Of a stretch of 51,449 bases of DNA, positions 1 through 7,962 are shown in pieces. The stretch comes from JBDHUJ01 sp039809105. GTDB lineage: Bacteria; Patescibacteriota; Saccharimonadia; Saccharimonadales; UBA4665. The notes under the pieces are model-generated. The model saw only the letters and a list, made by a program, of their open reading frames with translations, was not told where the DNA came from and ran no database searches. Numbering within the stretch: position 1 is the first letter of the stretch; every line of letters begins with the position of its first letter. The position numbers and the translations under genes were made by a program. Location of the stretch: positions 1 through 51,449 of the forward strand of contig JBDHUJ010000006.1 of NCBI GenBank assembly GCA_039809105.1. Reading direction: 5' to 3'.

Positions 1-1
1 G

Positions 2-148
2 AAACGGCACATGCGCAAGCTCTACGGCGGACGGCTGCTGACCCGCCGGCTGGAGGATTTCTGCCGGGAATGGATGGCAAGGGCCAACCAACCGGAGTTA
101 TTTACCAGCCCTACCGAATACTTGCGGTTTACGCTTGTTCCGGGTTAG
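2..148 (+). CDS. C-terminal fragment of an unidentified protein (partial)
   Basis: An open frame enters from the left edge and stops with TAG at 146-148. It gives 48 residues rich in Arg, Leu and aromatic residues (for example RLEDFCREWMARANQPELF), which reads like the end of a soluble, helical protein. The other frame that is open here is Pro/Ala-rich and less protein-like. The gene is convergent with the next one, 14 bases away. I do not recognise the family, and too little is present to assign a function. Confidence 0.45.
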   Translation, partial: KRHMRKLYGGRLLTRRLEDFCREWMARANQPELFTSPTEYLRFTLVPG

Positions 149-162
149 TTGACTGAACCGCT

Positions 163-876
163 TTACAGTTCTTGGTGTGCGTAGAACTTCAAGGGCTCTA
201 TTTGCACCAGCAATGGCATGAGGCCCTGTAGGGCTTCTGCGCACCTATCAATGGCTGCGGGTGGTGCGCTTTCCAGTACTTTACCGACTGTCAGGTGCGG
301 TACATAGTCGTCAACCGAACCCTGGAACCTGCCCAGCCGTGCACCCAAACCACTTGCAACGATTTCATGCTCACGGACAAGAAACTCCGTCGCTCGTTCG
401 CTTTGCTCCGTTATCAAGCCCAATTTGCGACCGTCAGGCTGTCTAGAGGCGGAACCAAGCCGAATAATGCCGGTCAGTTTCATGGGTATAGAACGACCAG
501 GTACCAACGGCGCATGGTCGAATTCTAACCGGCCGATTTCATTTTCCAGTTGCCCACGCATCCGACCAACGTCATTTGGGCTCCATCGTACGCGATTTCG
601 GTCACCCTGGCGGGATGACACCCGACGCTCGAACACGGTCATGCCGATTCTTTCAGGGTCATCGTACAATCGATATTTCGTACTATAGCGCGGGCGACGT
701 CCGGGCCTCTCAACTTCCTCTTCGGGTAAGATGTCTGCCCATACCGCATCCAGGTTGTTAAAGAATTGCAGAAGTGTATCGTCGTACTCTATCGGGTGAC
801 GCGCGCCAAATGCTGTGGATTGTGTCTTTCCACTGTAGAGAGAGTGCCGGGCGGTTCGGTTGTTGTGTCGGGGCAT
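163..876 (-). CDS. Hypothetical protein, possible 2H phosphoesterase (2'-5' RNA ligase-like) half
   Basis: This is a 237-residue soluble protein with no signal peptide or membrane segment. Near the C-terminus it has VPHLTVGKV followed about 35 residues later by a beta-strand-like end (EPLKFYAHQEL). This matches the second His-x-Thr motif and final strand of 2H phosphoesterases (LigT/ThpR type), which act on 2',3'-cyclic or 2'-5' RNA ends. I could not find the first His-x-Thr motif; the nearest candidate, FDHAPL, lacks the Thr. The protein may therefore be degenerate or an unrelated fold. It is transcribed divergently from the PGPGW gene. No Shine-Dalgarno precedes the ATG and the promoter lies about 35 nt upstream, so the start is not certain. 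Confidence 0.6.
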   Translation of the reverse strand: MPRHNNRTARHSLYSGKTQSTAFGARHPIEYDDTLLQFFNNLDAVWADILPEEEVERPGRRPRYSTKYRLYDDPERIGMTVFERRVSSRQGDRNRVRWSPNDVGRMRGQLENEIGRLEFDHAPLVPGRSIPMKLTGIIRLGSASRQPDGRKLGLITEQSERATEFLVREHEIVASGLGARLGRFQGSVDDYVPHLTVGKVLESAPPAAIDRCAEALQGLMPLLVQIEPLKFYAHQEL

Positions 877-910
877 AGCGAATTTGTTAATCGTGTAGAT
901 TTATGACATA

Positions 911-939
911 ATTATACTTACCTACTACTGTAAAGTCAA
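911..939 (-). promoter_or_regulatory. Sigma70-type promoter for the 163-876 gene
   Basis: On the minus strand there is TTGACT (934-939), a 17-nt spacer and a perfect TATAAT (911-916). The start codon at 876 is 34 nt beyond the -10. The divergent -10 of the next gene lies only about 10 bp away on the other strand, so the two promoters are back to back. Confidence 0.7.
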
Positions 940-948
940 GACACTTGG

Positions 949-961
949 TATACTGTCCTCT
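949..961 (+). promoter_or_regulatory. -10 element giving a leaderless PGPGW transcript
   Basis: TATACT at 949-954 is followed by 7 nt and then the ATG at 962. There is no Shine-Dalgarno. The -35 region is weak. Transcription should begin at or beside the start codon. Confidence 0.5.
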
Positions 962-1396
962 ATGAATCTTTTGAAACAACATGGCAAGCGAGTGCTTGTG
1001 GAGGGATTGGGCTGGCTGTTGGTAGTCGTCGGGCTGGCGGCGCTGGTGTTGCCGGGGCCGGGGTTACTGATGCTGTTTGCGGGGATGGCGCTGCTCGCAA
1101 CGCAGTACGAATGGGCCGAACGGCGGCTGGCGCCGATACGGAAAGCCGCGTTCAAAACGGCAGCCGATGGCGTAAAGACTTGGCCGCGGATAGTCATGTC
1201 CGTTGCCTTCAGTCTTGGTTTGGTCGCTTTGGGCGTGTTCTGGGGCACCGACCCAAACGCGCCATCGTGGTGGCCGCTTTCTGAGAAATTGTGGCTGTTT
1301 GGTGGGTGGGGTACCGGTGGAACCCTTATAGCTTCTGGCTTGATTGCGCTGGGAATGATAGTCTACAGCTACCTGAACTTCCGCGAAAAACGCTAA
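962..1396 (+). CDS. PGPGW-family transmembrane protein
   Basis: This 144-residue membrane protein has a glycine-rich first helix pair around VLPGPGLLMLFAGMALLA (about residues 28-46), the hallmark of the putative PGPGW transmembrane family. A basic/amphipathic stretch (EWAERRLAPIRK) follows, then two more hydrophobic segments and a basic C-terminus. Family members are small inner-membrane proteins of unknown function. The mRNA is probably leaderless: the -10 ends 7 nt before the ATG. The gene is divergent from the 163-876 gene. The next feature downstream is the structured repeat PAL-1 copy 1. Confidence 0.8.
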   Translation: MNLLKQHGKRVLVEGLGWLLVVVGLAALVLPGPGLLMLFAGMALLATQYEWAERRLAPIRKAAFKTAADGVKTWPRIVMSVAFSLGLVALGVFWGTDPNAPSWWPLSEKLWLFGGWGTGGTLIASGLIALGMIVYSYLNFREKR

Positions 1397-1467
1397 GCAT
1401 AAGCATTTTATAAAATACTATTGAAAACTTAGCAAAATAAGTTTACACTCTTACTTAACCAAACCAA

Positions 1468-1588
1468 GGGGTTACGTAGGATGGTGCAGTCTGGGATAAA
1501 AGGCGAGCATCGGAATGGAGACGTATGGCAATACGGCGGAATGAGAAGCGGAGGCTTTTGCCCGGAATGTGCCGTTCTACGTAAGCCC
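1468..1588. repeat. PAL-1 structured repeat, copy 1
   Basis: This is a 121-nt element with outer arms GGGGTTACGTAGGA and TCTACGTAAGCCC that pair almost fully. Inside are a second helix (GGTGC with GTGCC), a third (CTGGG with CCCGG) and a central hairpin CGTAT/ATACG. Copies at 6036-6159 and 51076-51196 keep the core (TGGGAT, GAGCA, GCGGAG, GCCCG, ATGTGC) while their arms differ and still pair. It lies between the PGPGW gene and a 62-residue membrane protein. Whether it acts as RNA or as a DNA palindrome cannot be told from the sequence. Confidence 0.8.
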
Positions 1589-1610
1589 ACTTAAATTATA
1601 GGTGGCAGTC

Positions 1611-1799
1611 ATGCAAAACTTTATCGTCCTGGGGCTTGTTCCAGGCACCCAAATTCAACTAACCTTCACTTTCTGGGTAATCATAGCGTCGGTAGTCTTC
1701 GGATTGCCCCTGCTCTATATTTTTATGCGTGCAACAATCGCCGCCGCGCGAAGCTGCGCCCAGGCCTTTAGCACAGCTGAATTCATTCTTCCCCAGTAA
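1611..1799 (+). CDS. Small single-pass membrane protein
   Basis: This is a 62-residue protein starting MQNFIVLGLVPGTQIQLTF, with one strong membrane helix (about residues 17-36) and a short basic tail. I chose the ATG at 1611 because AGGTGG lies about 5 nt before it; an in-frame GTG at 1602 sits upstream and overlaps that site. The aliphatic N-terminus with a VPGT turn suggests a regulatory or assembly peptide rather than an enzyme. The family is not recognised. It directly follows PAL-1 copy 1, whose right arm ends 22 nt before the start, so the element could lie in its leader. Confidence 0.6.
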   Translation: MQNFIVLGLVPGTQIQLTFTFWVIIASVVFGLPLLYIFMRATIAAARSCAQAFSTAEFILPQ

Positions 1800-1812
1800 G
1801 ACAAGGGGAACT

Positions 1813-2445
1813 TTATGCAGTAGCAGGCTGTTGATAGCCAAGCAGTGCACTGTTTGCCAACCGACCAATCAGAAGGTTGTTTGGTGTATCGTGTTCTGCC
1901 TGAAGTATGGCCTCAGTGGGGTCTGCGTCACGCCCTATCGCAAAGGAAGCATTATATTCGGCAGGATGGTCAAAATCATCGTATTCGCCATTGCCTGTGA
2001 AACGGGCAAGCAGTATGGTTGAATCTTCGGTAGCAACCGATTCAGTCTGAGTATCGTATACCTGGGAAGGGTGCTCAATAACTACTAGTGCAGCCCTTCC
2101 GGCCATACGTACGAACTTGACCTTATCGGGGGTAAGTGTATCAAACACATGAAGACGCGCACTAGTAACTTCACGTTCAGCTATGTCATAGCGATAGCGG
2201 AAAAGTGCCGTAGTGTCCGCACCATCTTTCTGGTCGGGCCGTCGGGCAAGTGTCTGCCATAGATTGAGGGCACGCGGCGTATAGGCCGTATCAGGGCGAC
2301 TCATTTGTGGCGTTACATCAGTTATGACATCTACGTCAAAACCTACTTCTTTAAGTCGTGCCAGTGCTTTATAGTGGCCATTGATACTAGCAGTCGCTTC
2401 CCGAATCAGCCCATTCTGAAGCTCCGTAAGTTCGTGTGCTTTCAT
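1813..2445 (-). CDS. Hypothetical soluble protein
   Basis: This 210-residue protein has no signal peptide or membrane helix. The N-terminal 30 residues look like an amphipathic helix (MKAHELTELQNGLIREA), and the middle is beta-rich (RYDIAEREVTSARLHVFD, GRAALVVIEH). The start is well supported by AGGAGGT at a normal distance from the ATG, so this gene uses Shine-Dalgarno initiation, unlike several neighbours. It stands 60 nt downstream of the exonuclease I gene on the same strand and could share its transcript. I do not recognise the family. Confidence 0.7.
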   Translation of the reverse strand: MKAHELTELQNGLIREATASINGHYKALARLKEVGFDVDVITDVTPQMSRPDTAYTPRALNLWQTLARRPDQKDGADTTALFRYRYDIAEREVTSARLHVFDTLTPDKVKFVRMAGRAALVVIEHPSQVYDTQTESVATEDSTILLARFTGNGEYDDFDHPAEYNASFAIGRDADPTEAILQAEHDTPNNLLIGRLANSALLGYQQPATA

Positions 2446-2505
2446 ACAAACCTCCTCTTAATGCCTCAACTATACTACCGGCTGTCATAATGTCAAACAC
2501 CACGT

Positions 2506-3945
2506 CTAATCGGCGTCGATAACGGGCATGACGCTTTCGGCATAGAGCTGGAGTTCTTCGAGCAAGTAGCGCTTGTCTTCGCCGAGTTCGGTACCGGCGA
2601 GTTCGCCAAGCCGGTGCATGTAGCGGGCTAAATAGCTTTCGGCGCCGCCATCCATAAACCGGTGCGAACGGTACGCTTCCCACGCCGCGCGCTCTTCGTC
2701 GGTCAAAAACTTCGGGAAATTGCGGGCTTTATACAGGGGTAGAAGCTGCACCAGGCGCTCGTCGTGAAAAGTTTGCTCGAACCGTGAAAGGTTTTCTGGT
2801 TCCGCGCCGCGAGCCTCTGCCATAGCGCTCCGGTCTGCGTCGTCGAAAAAGCCATCGTACAACCGGGCGTCGACATCCTGCGTTTTGGATTTGAGACGTT
2901 GCTCTTGCTCTTTGTCTAGAATATCGAGTGCGGCCAGCACGTTTTTTGTAAACTCTGGGTTATTCGCGAGCAGTTTGCGGTGTTTGGTTATGGTTTCGAG
3001 CGGCACCTGTACTTTTTTGGGTGCGTCCTTCATAACCCCCAGCGGCGCAACGGCCGGACAGCGGTTGTACTGCAGCGTCTTTACCGGCAAGCGGCCCGGA
3101 GCATCGGGCTCGCGCGTCCATCGCCACCTATCTGCCAACCCGCTCGGCGACAGACCGAGGAATTCGGTGGGGTCGTAGCGCAAATCATACACCAGCGCTT
3201 TGTCTTTTTTCGGGTGCGGCGCAAGGCGTTGCACCACCGTCGTTTTTTCAAATTCGTTGTCGTACTTGCCGCTGGTGTAGACGAACGGGTCGCCGCTTTC
3301 CACCACTTTGGCGACCTCGCGTTTTTCGCGGACCTTCAGCAACCAATCGAACAGCTTCGGCTGCTTGTCGCGGATAAGCTTGGCAAAGGCTATACACGCC
3401 AGCACATCATTCAATGCGTCGTGGGCATGTTCGTGGTCCAGGCCGTTCACTTTCGTGAGTAACTCTAGACGGTTCGTAGGCTTGCCGTCTTCGGTCATCG
3501 GCCATTCGATTCCCTCCGGCCGCAAAGCGCGAGTCATACGCACCGCATCCAGCAAGTCCCAGCGACTCCGGCCGTCTTTCCATTCCCACTCATATGCATC
3601 GTAAAAATTGCGGTAGTTCATGTAGCGCATCCACTCGTCGTCGAACCGCACGGTGTTGTAGCCGACGAAAATGGTGTCGGGCGTCGCGACCTCTTCATGA
3701 AAGAACTTCAAAAATTCAGCTTCGGTCAGACCATCCTGAATAGTCTGCTGTGGTGTGATGCCGGTTATAAGCACCGCGTCGGGGTCGGGCAAAATGTCTT
3801 CGCCAAGTTTTATAAGTAGATTGACCGGCTCGCCGACCGGCTCCAGGTTCATATCCGTCCGCTGGCCGGCGAATTGCATAATCCGCCCATCGCGGCAATC
3901 TATGCCCGTCGTCTCCAAATCGTACCAGAAAAAACTCTGCGCCAT
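2506..3945 (-). CDS. sbcB: Exodeoxyribonuclease I (SbcB/ExoI family)
   Basis: A 3'-5' exonuclease that degrades single-stranded DNA in recombination and mismatch repair. The 479 residues match the usual ExoI length. DEDDh exonuclease motifs are visible: ExoI WYDLETTG near residue 8 (Asp-Glu), the middle motif GYNTVRFDDEW near residue 95, and HAHDALNDVLAC near residue 173 with the His-x4-Asp pair. The remaining C-terminal part, with GLADRWRW and a helical end, corresponds to the SH3-like and helical regions of ExoI. The gene starts 2 nt after the PIN-domain gene stops, so the two are co-transcribed and probably translationally coupled. Confidence 0.92.
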   Translation of the reverse strand: MAQSFFWYDLETTGIDCRDGRIMQFAGQRTDMNLEPVGEPVNLLIKLGEDILPDPDAVLITGITPQQTIQDGLTEAEFLKFFHEEVATPDTIFVGYNTVRFDDEWMRYMNYRNFYDAYEWEWKDGRSRWDLLDAVRMTRALRPEGIEWPMTEDGKPTNRLELLTKVNGLDHEHAHDALNDVLACIAFAKLIRDKQPKLFDWLLKVREKREVAKVVESGDPFVYTSGKYDNEFEKTTVVQRLAPHPKKDKALVYDLRYDPTEFLGLSPSGLADRWRWTREPDAPGRLPVKTLQYNRCPAVAPLGVMKDAPKKVQVPLETITKHRKLLANNPEFTKNVLAALDILDKEQEQRLKSKTQDVDARLYDGFFDDADRSAMAEARGAEPENLSRFEQTFHDERLVQLLPLYKARNFPKFLTDEERAAWEAYRSHRFMDGGAESYLARYMHRLGELAGTELGEDKRYLLEELQLYAESVMPVIDAD

Positions 3946-3947
3946 AT

Positions 3948-4469
3948 CTATACCTCATGCTCCCCGAAACAATGGCGAAGATTTTTCATATCGGGTTCCA
4001 AAACATAGACGGTATCAAGCACATCCCGACCCCGTACCGACTGGTATTCCACGCGTTTGCGGTCAATTTCCTGAAAAAACGGGATAGGATAATCAAGACT
4101 GTCTATGGTAAGAATTGGACACTGCTGGATGATTGCCAAAGCCGCATTTATAACATCGCCCTCTGCAATTTTATGGCCTTTTGTACTCGGGTGTTTTATG
4201 TATAGGTTGTGGACGCGTGCCGAAAAATCCAGAAGCGGCGTAGACAAATCAACGTTCTTCATATCCTCTTGGAGGTAAGTGATGATTTTCTCTTGGTGAT
4301 TCTTATCTGATGAGCGCAGTAACTCAAACCTCGTAAAACCAGTCACAACAAATCGATAGGCCTGCTCTAGTTCGCCAAAGAGTCCTTGGTATGCCCTTGT
4401 CTGGTTTGGTGTCAGGGCATGCGAAAGCACGTTAGTATCTACCACTAATAGTTTCTTGCCCGCGGGCAT
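3948..4469 (-). CDS. PIN-domain protein (VapC-like ribonuclease)
   Basis: A 173-residue PIN-like protein. PIN proteins are Mg-dependent RNases, often toxins. Acidic motifs are in the right order: LVVDTNVLS (Asp near residue 11), FTRFELLRS (Glu near 49), EGDVINAAL (Asp near 104) and LTIDSLDYP (Asp near 122). The C-terminus extends about 40 residues beyond a minimal PIN domain. It overlaps by one base (TAATG) a 29-codon frame upstream and is followed after 2 nt by sbcB. A VapB-type antitoxin of normal length is not visible, so it may be a housekeeping RNase or an orphan toxin. Confidence 0.75.
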   Translation of the reverse strand: MPAGKKLLVVDTNVLSHALTPNQTRAYQGLFGELEQAYRFVVTGFTRFELLRSSDKNHQEKIITYLQEDMKNVDLSTPLLDFSARVHNLYIKHPSTKGHKIAEGDVINAALAIIQQCPILTIDSLDYPIPFFQEIDRKRVEYQSVRGRDVLDTVYVLEPDMKNLRHCFGEHEV

Positions 4470-4558
4470 TACTGCGTAGCTTGTATGAGCCCTTTGGAAG
4501 GGCTAGGCTGACTCGACTTGGGCTCGTGTACTGAGTTTTTTGGTAACGTTATTTCCAT
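4469..4558 (-). CDS. Small ORF coupled to the PIN gene
   Basis: A 29-residue reading frame (starts MEITLPKNSVHEPKS, ends at a TAA that shares its last base with the PIN start codon). A good Shine-Dalgarno, GGGGAGGAAAG, precedes its ATG, while the PIN gene has none of its own, so the small frame may exist to load ribosomes for the PIN gene. It is too short and polar to be a normal VapB antitoxin, but it could be the remnant of one. No homology can be claimed. Confidence 0.45.
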   Translation of the reverse strand: MEITLPKNSVHEPKSSQPSPSKGLIQATQ

Positions 4559-4682
4559 AGCTTTCCTCCCCACTTTATACAGTAATGATACCGAAATACG
4601 CAACCATAAGCTATATGATTTTCCGCACAGCCTCAAAAAAGAACTTTACAGCCGCATATATTGAGAGTGCCGAAAGAATCGG

Positions 4683-4695
4683 GAGGACTGTCCTC
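4683..4695 (-). terminator. Possible 3' hairpin of obgE
   Basis: The palindrome GAGGACTGTCCTC lies 10 nt after the obgE stop codon on the minus strand. Similar GAGGACAGTCCTC-type hairpins follow genes at 16191-16218 and 46879-46899. No clear U-run follows here, so the terminator role is tentative. Confidence 0.35.
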
Positions 4696-4704
4696 ATTAT
4701 CCGG

Positions 4705-5982
4705 CTAGTTGTATGTAATCGTGCCGGCGCTGCCGATGTAAATGACTGAGTCGGGCTTGGCGCCTTGGCGGGCGAGTTCGTGGCTGATGCCCATTTTCTT
4801 CATGATGGCCCGCAAGCGTTCGACGCCTTCGCGGTTTTCGAAGTCGGTGCGAGCAGCGAACTTCTCTATCTTGTGGCCGGTTACCAGGTAGCCGGTGTCG
4901 ACTTTACTGACGCGCCAGGGCAATTCTTCTTTGAGCCGGAGCACTGGCAGGTCTTCGTCTTCGGGCGCTTCTTCGGCCTGGCGAGCACGTTCTGTCTGTA
5001 CCGCTTCGCGGACGGCGTAGAGCAGTGACTGCAGGTTTTGATGAGCTTGGCTGGAAATACTGAATATCGGCGTACCCTTCGGGAGTACCTCTGCGAGCAG
5101 TTCCTGTTGGGCTTTGAGCACTTCGGGCGTGACAGTATCTATTTTGCTGATGGCGACCAGCTGTGGCTTTTCCGCCAAGTTTACTTTGTACTGCCCTAGC
5201 TCTGCCTGGATGGTCTGGTAATCGGCGGCAATGTCTTTGCTGTTCGCATCTACGAGGTGTAGCAAAATAGCCGTGCGTTCCACGTGGCGCAGGAATTCGT
5301 CGCCCAAACCTTTGCCCTCTGCAGCGCCCTCGATAAGTCCCGGGATATCCGCAAACAGCATGCTGCTGTCTTTGTCGACATCGACAACGCCGAGATTTGG
5401 CGTCAGGGTCGTAAACGGATAATCGGCAATTTCTGGCCGGGCGTTGCTGATGACGCTGAGGAGCGTCGATTTGCCAGCGTTCGGCAGGCCGACCAAACCG
5501 ACATCAGCTATGAGCTTGAGTTCTAGCTGGAGTTCGAGCGTTTCGCCCAGCTCGCCCTTTTCGGAGAAGTTTGGGGCTTGCCGCACCGAGCTCTGGAAGT
5601 GAGCGTTGCCGAAGCCACCGCGGCCGCCTTGGGCGATGACCGCCTGCTGGCCGTCTTCGGCGAGGTCGGCCAGCACTTCCCCACCCTCTTTAGTTACGAT
5701 AGTGCCGACCGGAACCGGGACTAGCAAGTCTTTGCCGCGCCTGCCATGCTTGCGCACGCTGCCGCCCGCCTGACCAGGTTCCGCGGCTAACTCACGGTGG
5801 TAGCGGAACGAAACAAGCGTGTTATGGTTGCGGCTGGCCACAAACACGACATTGCCGCCGTTGCCACCATCACCACCGTCTGGGCCACCCCGGTCTACGA
5901 ACTTTTCTTGCCGAAAGCTCGTCTTGCCATTGCCGCCGTCGCCCGCAACCACCGTAACCGTCACGTAATCAATAAACTTCAT
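4705..5982 (-). CDS. obgE: Obg-family GTPase (CgtA/ObgE)
   Basis: A ribosome-associated GTPase acting in 50S assembly and stress control. The 425 residues show the full three-domain layout. The glycine-rich Obg fold comes first (GDGGNGKTSF, GGDGGNGGNVVF). The GTPase domain has G1 GLPNAGKST near residue 167, G3 DIPGLIEGA, and SKID as the NKxD-type G4. An OCT-like C-terminal domain ends the protein. No Shine-Dalgarno is present; the -10 TATAAT ends 8 nt before the ATG, so the mRNA should be leaderless. PAL-1 copy 2 lies between this gene and the upstream CHAP hydrolase gene. Confidence 0.96.
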   Translation of the reverse strand: MKFIDYVTVTVVAGDGGNGKTSFRQEKFVDRGGPDGGDGGNGGNVVFVASRNHNTLVSFRYHRELAAEPGQAGGSVRKHGRRGKDLLVPVPVGTIVTKEGGEVLADLAEDGQQAVIAQGGRGGFGNAHFQSSVRQAPNFSEKGELGETLELQLELKLIADVGLVGLPNAGKSTLLSVISNARPEIADYPFTTLTPNLGVVDVDKDSSMLFADIPGLIEGAAEGKGLGDEFLRHVERTAILLHLVDANSKDIAADYQTIQAELGQYKVNLAEKPQLVAISKIDTVTPEVLKAQQELLAEVLPKGTPIFSISSQAHQNLQSLLYAVREAVQTERARQAEEAPEDEDLPVLRLKEELPWRVSKVDTGYLVTGHKIEKFAARTDFENREGVERLRAIMKKMGISHELARQGAKPDSVIYIGSAGTITYN

Positions 5983-5990
5983 TTGTTGTA

Positions 5991-5996
5991 ATTATA
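5991..5996 (-). promoter_or_regulatory. -10 element of obgE (leaderless)
   Basis: A perfect TATAAT on the minus strand ends 8 nt before the ATG at 5982. The -35 region is poor. There is no room for a Shine-Dalgarno between the predicted transcript start and the ATG. Confidence 0.55.
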
Positions 5997-6035
5997 AAAC
6001 ACTTGTCCTGCTTTGTACAGCCCGGTTGTCTCTAG

Positions 6036-6159
6036 TAAACCGCCGAGGAGTAGTGCGGCGTGGGATGAAAAACGAGCACTGGAACGCAAGCGTATTAGAA
6101 ATACGCTGGAGTGAAGCGCGGAGTTTTTCGCCCGCGATGTGCTGCTCCTCGGCGGTTTA
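6036..6159. repeat. PAL-1 structured repeat, copy 2
   Basis: A 124-nt element with perfect 15-bp outer arms (TAAACCGCCGAGGAG and its inverse). Its core matches copies 1 and 3: AGTGC pairs with GTGCT, GCGTGGG with CCCGCG, and a central hairpin AGCGTATT/AATACGCT closes it. Relative to copy 1 the outer stem is completely different but still paired. The right arm overlaps the stop codon of the CHAP gene (6157-6159), so the element abuts the gene end exactly. Confidence 0.85.
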
Positions 6160-7197
6160 ATGCCAGATGTAGTGTTCGTACTTGGAAGTGGGCTGCCACG
6201 CAACTCCGACACGCCCCCACCCCGCAATACCATTCATGTCTCGTATAAGCACCTGCGACCCATCGGGCGAAACATCTTGCACCATGCCGACGTGACCTTC
6301 GTACCCGCGCGAGGTCTGGGCGATGGCGCCGACTTGCGGTGTCGAGCTGACCGTCCAGCCGCTCAGCGCGGCGTAGTATGCCCAAGTGTTGGCATTGCCC
6401 CAGTTGGTCGGCACGGCGACCTGGGTTGCGACGTACCAGGTGCAGTAGCCGTAGTCGTATCCGTTGCCGCCATAGGTGGCGGTAAAGCTGCTGACCAAAC
6501 GCAGGCTGGTGGCCGCGACGGTCGTCAGCTGCTGGCCGCCGGGGATAATGATTTTCTCGCCGACCTTCAGACCGGAAATCTCAGCATCGTTATAGGCGGT
6601 AATCTGGTCGGCGTTGGCTTTGTACTTGTTCGCTAGGCTCTGCACGGTGTCGCCCGAGGCGACCGTGTAGACGATACCGTTTACGGGCGGGATGGTGAGT
6701 TTGGTGCCGGCGGTGACCGTGTTGGTGTTCAGATTGTTCGACCATTTTATGCTGTCGGAGGTGACGCCGAACTTCTGAGCGATAGCCGCGACATCTTCGC
6801 CGGCCTGCACAGTATATGTCTTTATGTCTTTCTTGCTCTTCAGGGCGGTGGTCGGAATCTGCGGCTTAGCCACGACCGTCGTGTCGCCGGCGGCGCTGAC
6901 AGCCTGGGTAACTTTGGCGCTCTGGGCTTGGTTGACGATAGGCTTTTTTTCTGGCAAATCGACCGCTTTGGCCACATTTGCAGCGATATCGTACGAAGTT
7001 AGGCGGTCGACCGGGTTGGACTGTTCGTCGGTGGCCGCTACGGCGTGGACCACGGCGGTTTTATCGCTCCCATGGGACGTCAAAAAAACGAAGCCTATGA
7101 CGGCCCCGAGGATGATAACGTTCGCAGCCAGCAAACCATACCGGACCATGCGGGCACGGGTGGAATTGTGGCGAAACGGCTTGGCAACACGCCCCAC
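6157..7197 (-). CDS. LysM-LysM-CHAP cell-wall hydrolase
   Basis: A membrane-anchored peptidoglycan hydrolase. Order: basic N-terminus, one membrane helix (about residues 19-40, YGLLAANVIILGAVIGFVFL), a linker, two LysM repeats (YTVQAGEDVAAIAQKFGV near 128 and YTVASGDTVQSLANKYKA near 177) that bind glycan, and a C-terminal CHAP amidase/endopeptidase domain with the catalytic Cys in YGYCTWY and His in YEGHVGMV. The listed start is a GTG without a clear Shine-Dalgarno. The frame stays open about 40 codons further upstream but holds no start codon, and an internal ATG (MVRYGLL) is an alternative. It probably acts in wall remodelling or host attachment. Confidence 0.85.
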   Translation of the reverse strand: MGRVAKPFRHNSTRARMVRYGLLAANVIILGAVIGFVFLTSHGSDKTAVVHAVAATDEQSNPVDRLTSYDIAANVAKAVDLPEKKPIVNQAQSAKVTQAVSAAGDTTVVAKPQIPTTALKSKKDIKTYTVQAGEDVAAIAQKFGVTSDSIKWSNNLNTNTVTAGTKLTIPPVNGIVYTVASGDTVQSLANKYKANADQITAYNDAEISGLKVGEKIIIPGGQQLTTVAATSLRLVSSFTATYGGNGYDYGYCTWYVATQVAVPTNWGNANTWAYYAALSGWTVSSTPQVGAIAQTSRGYEGHVGMVQDVSPDGSQVLIRDMNGIAGWGRVGVAWQPTSKYEHYIWH

Positions 7198-7396
7198 AAG
7201 TGGAACGCGTGCTGGTCGTTCTGGAACAGCTTGGCCGCTCAGCGACCCTGTGGTTGTTGTACTGATGGAAAGCTCCCGGGTAGCCCTGCCTGAAACGGCG
7301 AGGCCACTGGCTCTTGCTCGGTCTTAATTATTATGAGCGCCGTAAGTTTCCTGCCGGCTGTTTAATTACTAAAATGAGCAAAAGTGCGAAAGATTA

Positions 7397-7410
7397 CTGA
7401 AAAACAGTAA
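7397..7410. other. Small hairpin beyond the LSR copy
   Basis: TTACTG/CAGTAA with an A-rich loop, in the gene-free stretch 7198-7962. Most of that stretch is taken up by LSR copy 1. At 7471-7560 there is a repeated-word segment (AGTTCTGAG-type words and their inverse). I see no coding sequence here. Confidence 0.3.
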
Positions 7411-7539
7411 TAAATCGCTCAGCAAATAGTACCAAAACGGCCGTACAAATGCAAGGTGCTTAAGACTGTCTACCTCTGTCGATATTAGTTCTCAGTTGGA
7501 TAGTTCTGAGTTCTGAGAAAGGGCAGAGGCATGAGAGCA

Positions 7540-7924
7540 GAGTTCTCAGAAAAGCCCAGAAGCCACCTCAGACCAAAAGCACTGCGGCTCGCGACTAGCG
7601 AGCCTGTCTCTGACTCCCGGTCTGCAGACCGGAAGGGTAGCCCGGCTAGCCGCTGCGTCAGCTAAGCGGCTACCGAGCGTAGGGAAACCCTTAAGGGTTT
7701 CCCTGTCAGACTAGAAGACGCCTACGTGGGAAGTCACCACAGGCTCTGAACCGTCCGCAAAGCTTCTCACTCATCCCCGTGCACGGATATCCAGCCCCGA
7801 GACAGGCCAAAACCGTCCGGGTGTCCACCGACCACAGATTCCAGCTTCTGCTGGAATCTCAACACCCGAGAAGATTTCTCCACTCCACCTACGGCTCCGG
7901 TCGAAATGACAATGGCGGTGAACT
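7540..7924 (-). ncRNA. LSR long structured repeat, copy 1 (candidate RNA)
   Basis: Read on the minus strand, about 380 nt align with 37971-38345 on the plus strand. Shared blocks include a GATTCCAGC/GCTGGAATC hairpin, GGGGATGAGTGAGA, ACGTAGGCGTCTTCT, an AGGGAAACCC/GGGTTTCCCT hairpin, a CGGTAGCCGCT/AGCGGCTAGCCG hairpin, and CCGG-CTGCAGA-CCGG. A late hairpin is GGCTCGC/GCGAGCC here but GGCCGAC/GTCGGCC in copy 2, a fully compensated change. That favours a folded RNA. It lies 3' of mltG on the same strand. The ends are approximate. Confidence 0.7.
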
Positions 7925-7962
7925 GGAAGCCTTCTAAGAACCGAGAACTATCCGGCTAAGAA

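Noticed and set aside
7540..7924. LSR as RNase P RNA, tmRNA or SRP RNA
   Set aside because: None of the conserved blocks of those RNAs (RNase P P4, the tmRNA ends, the SRP loop) is present, and three copies argue against a single-copy housekeeping RNA.
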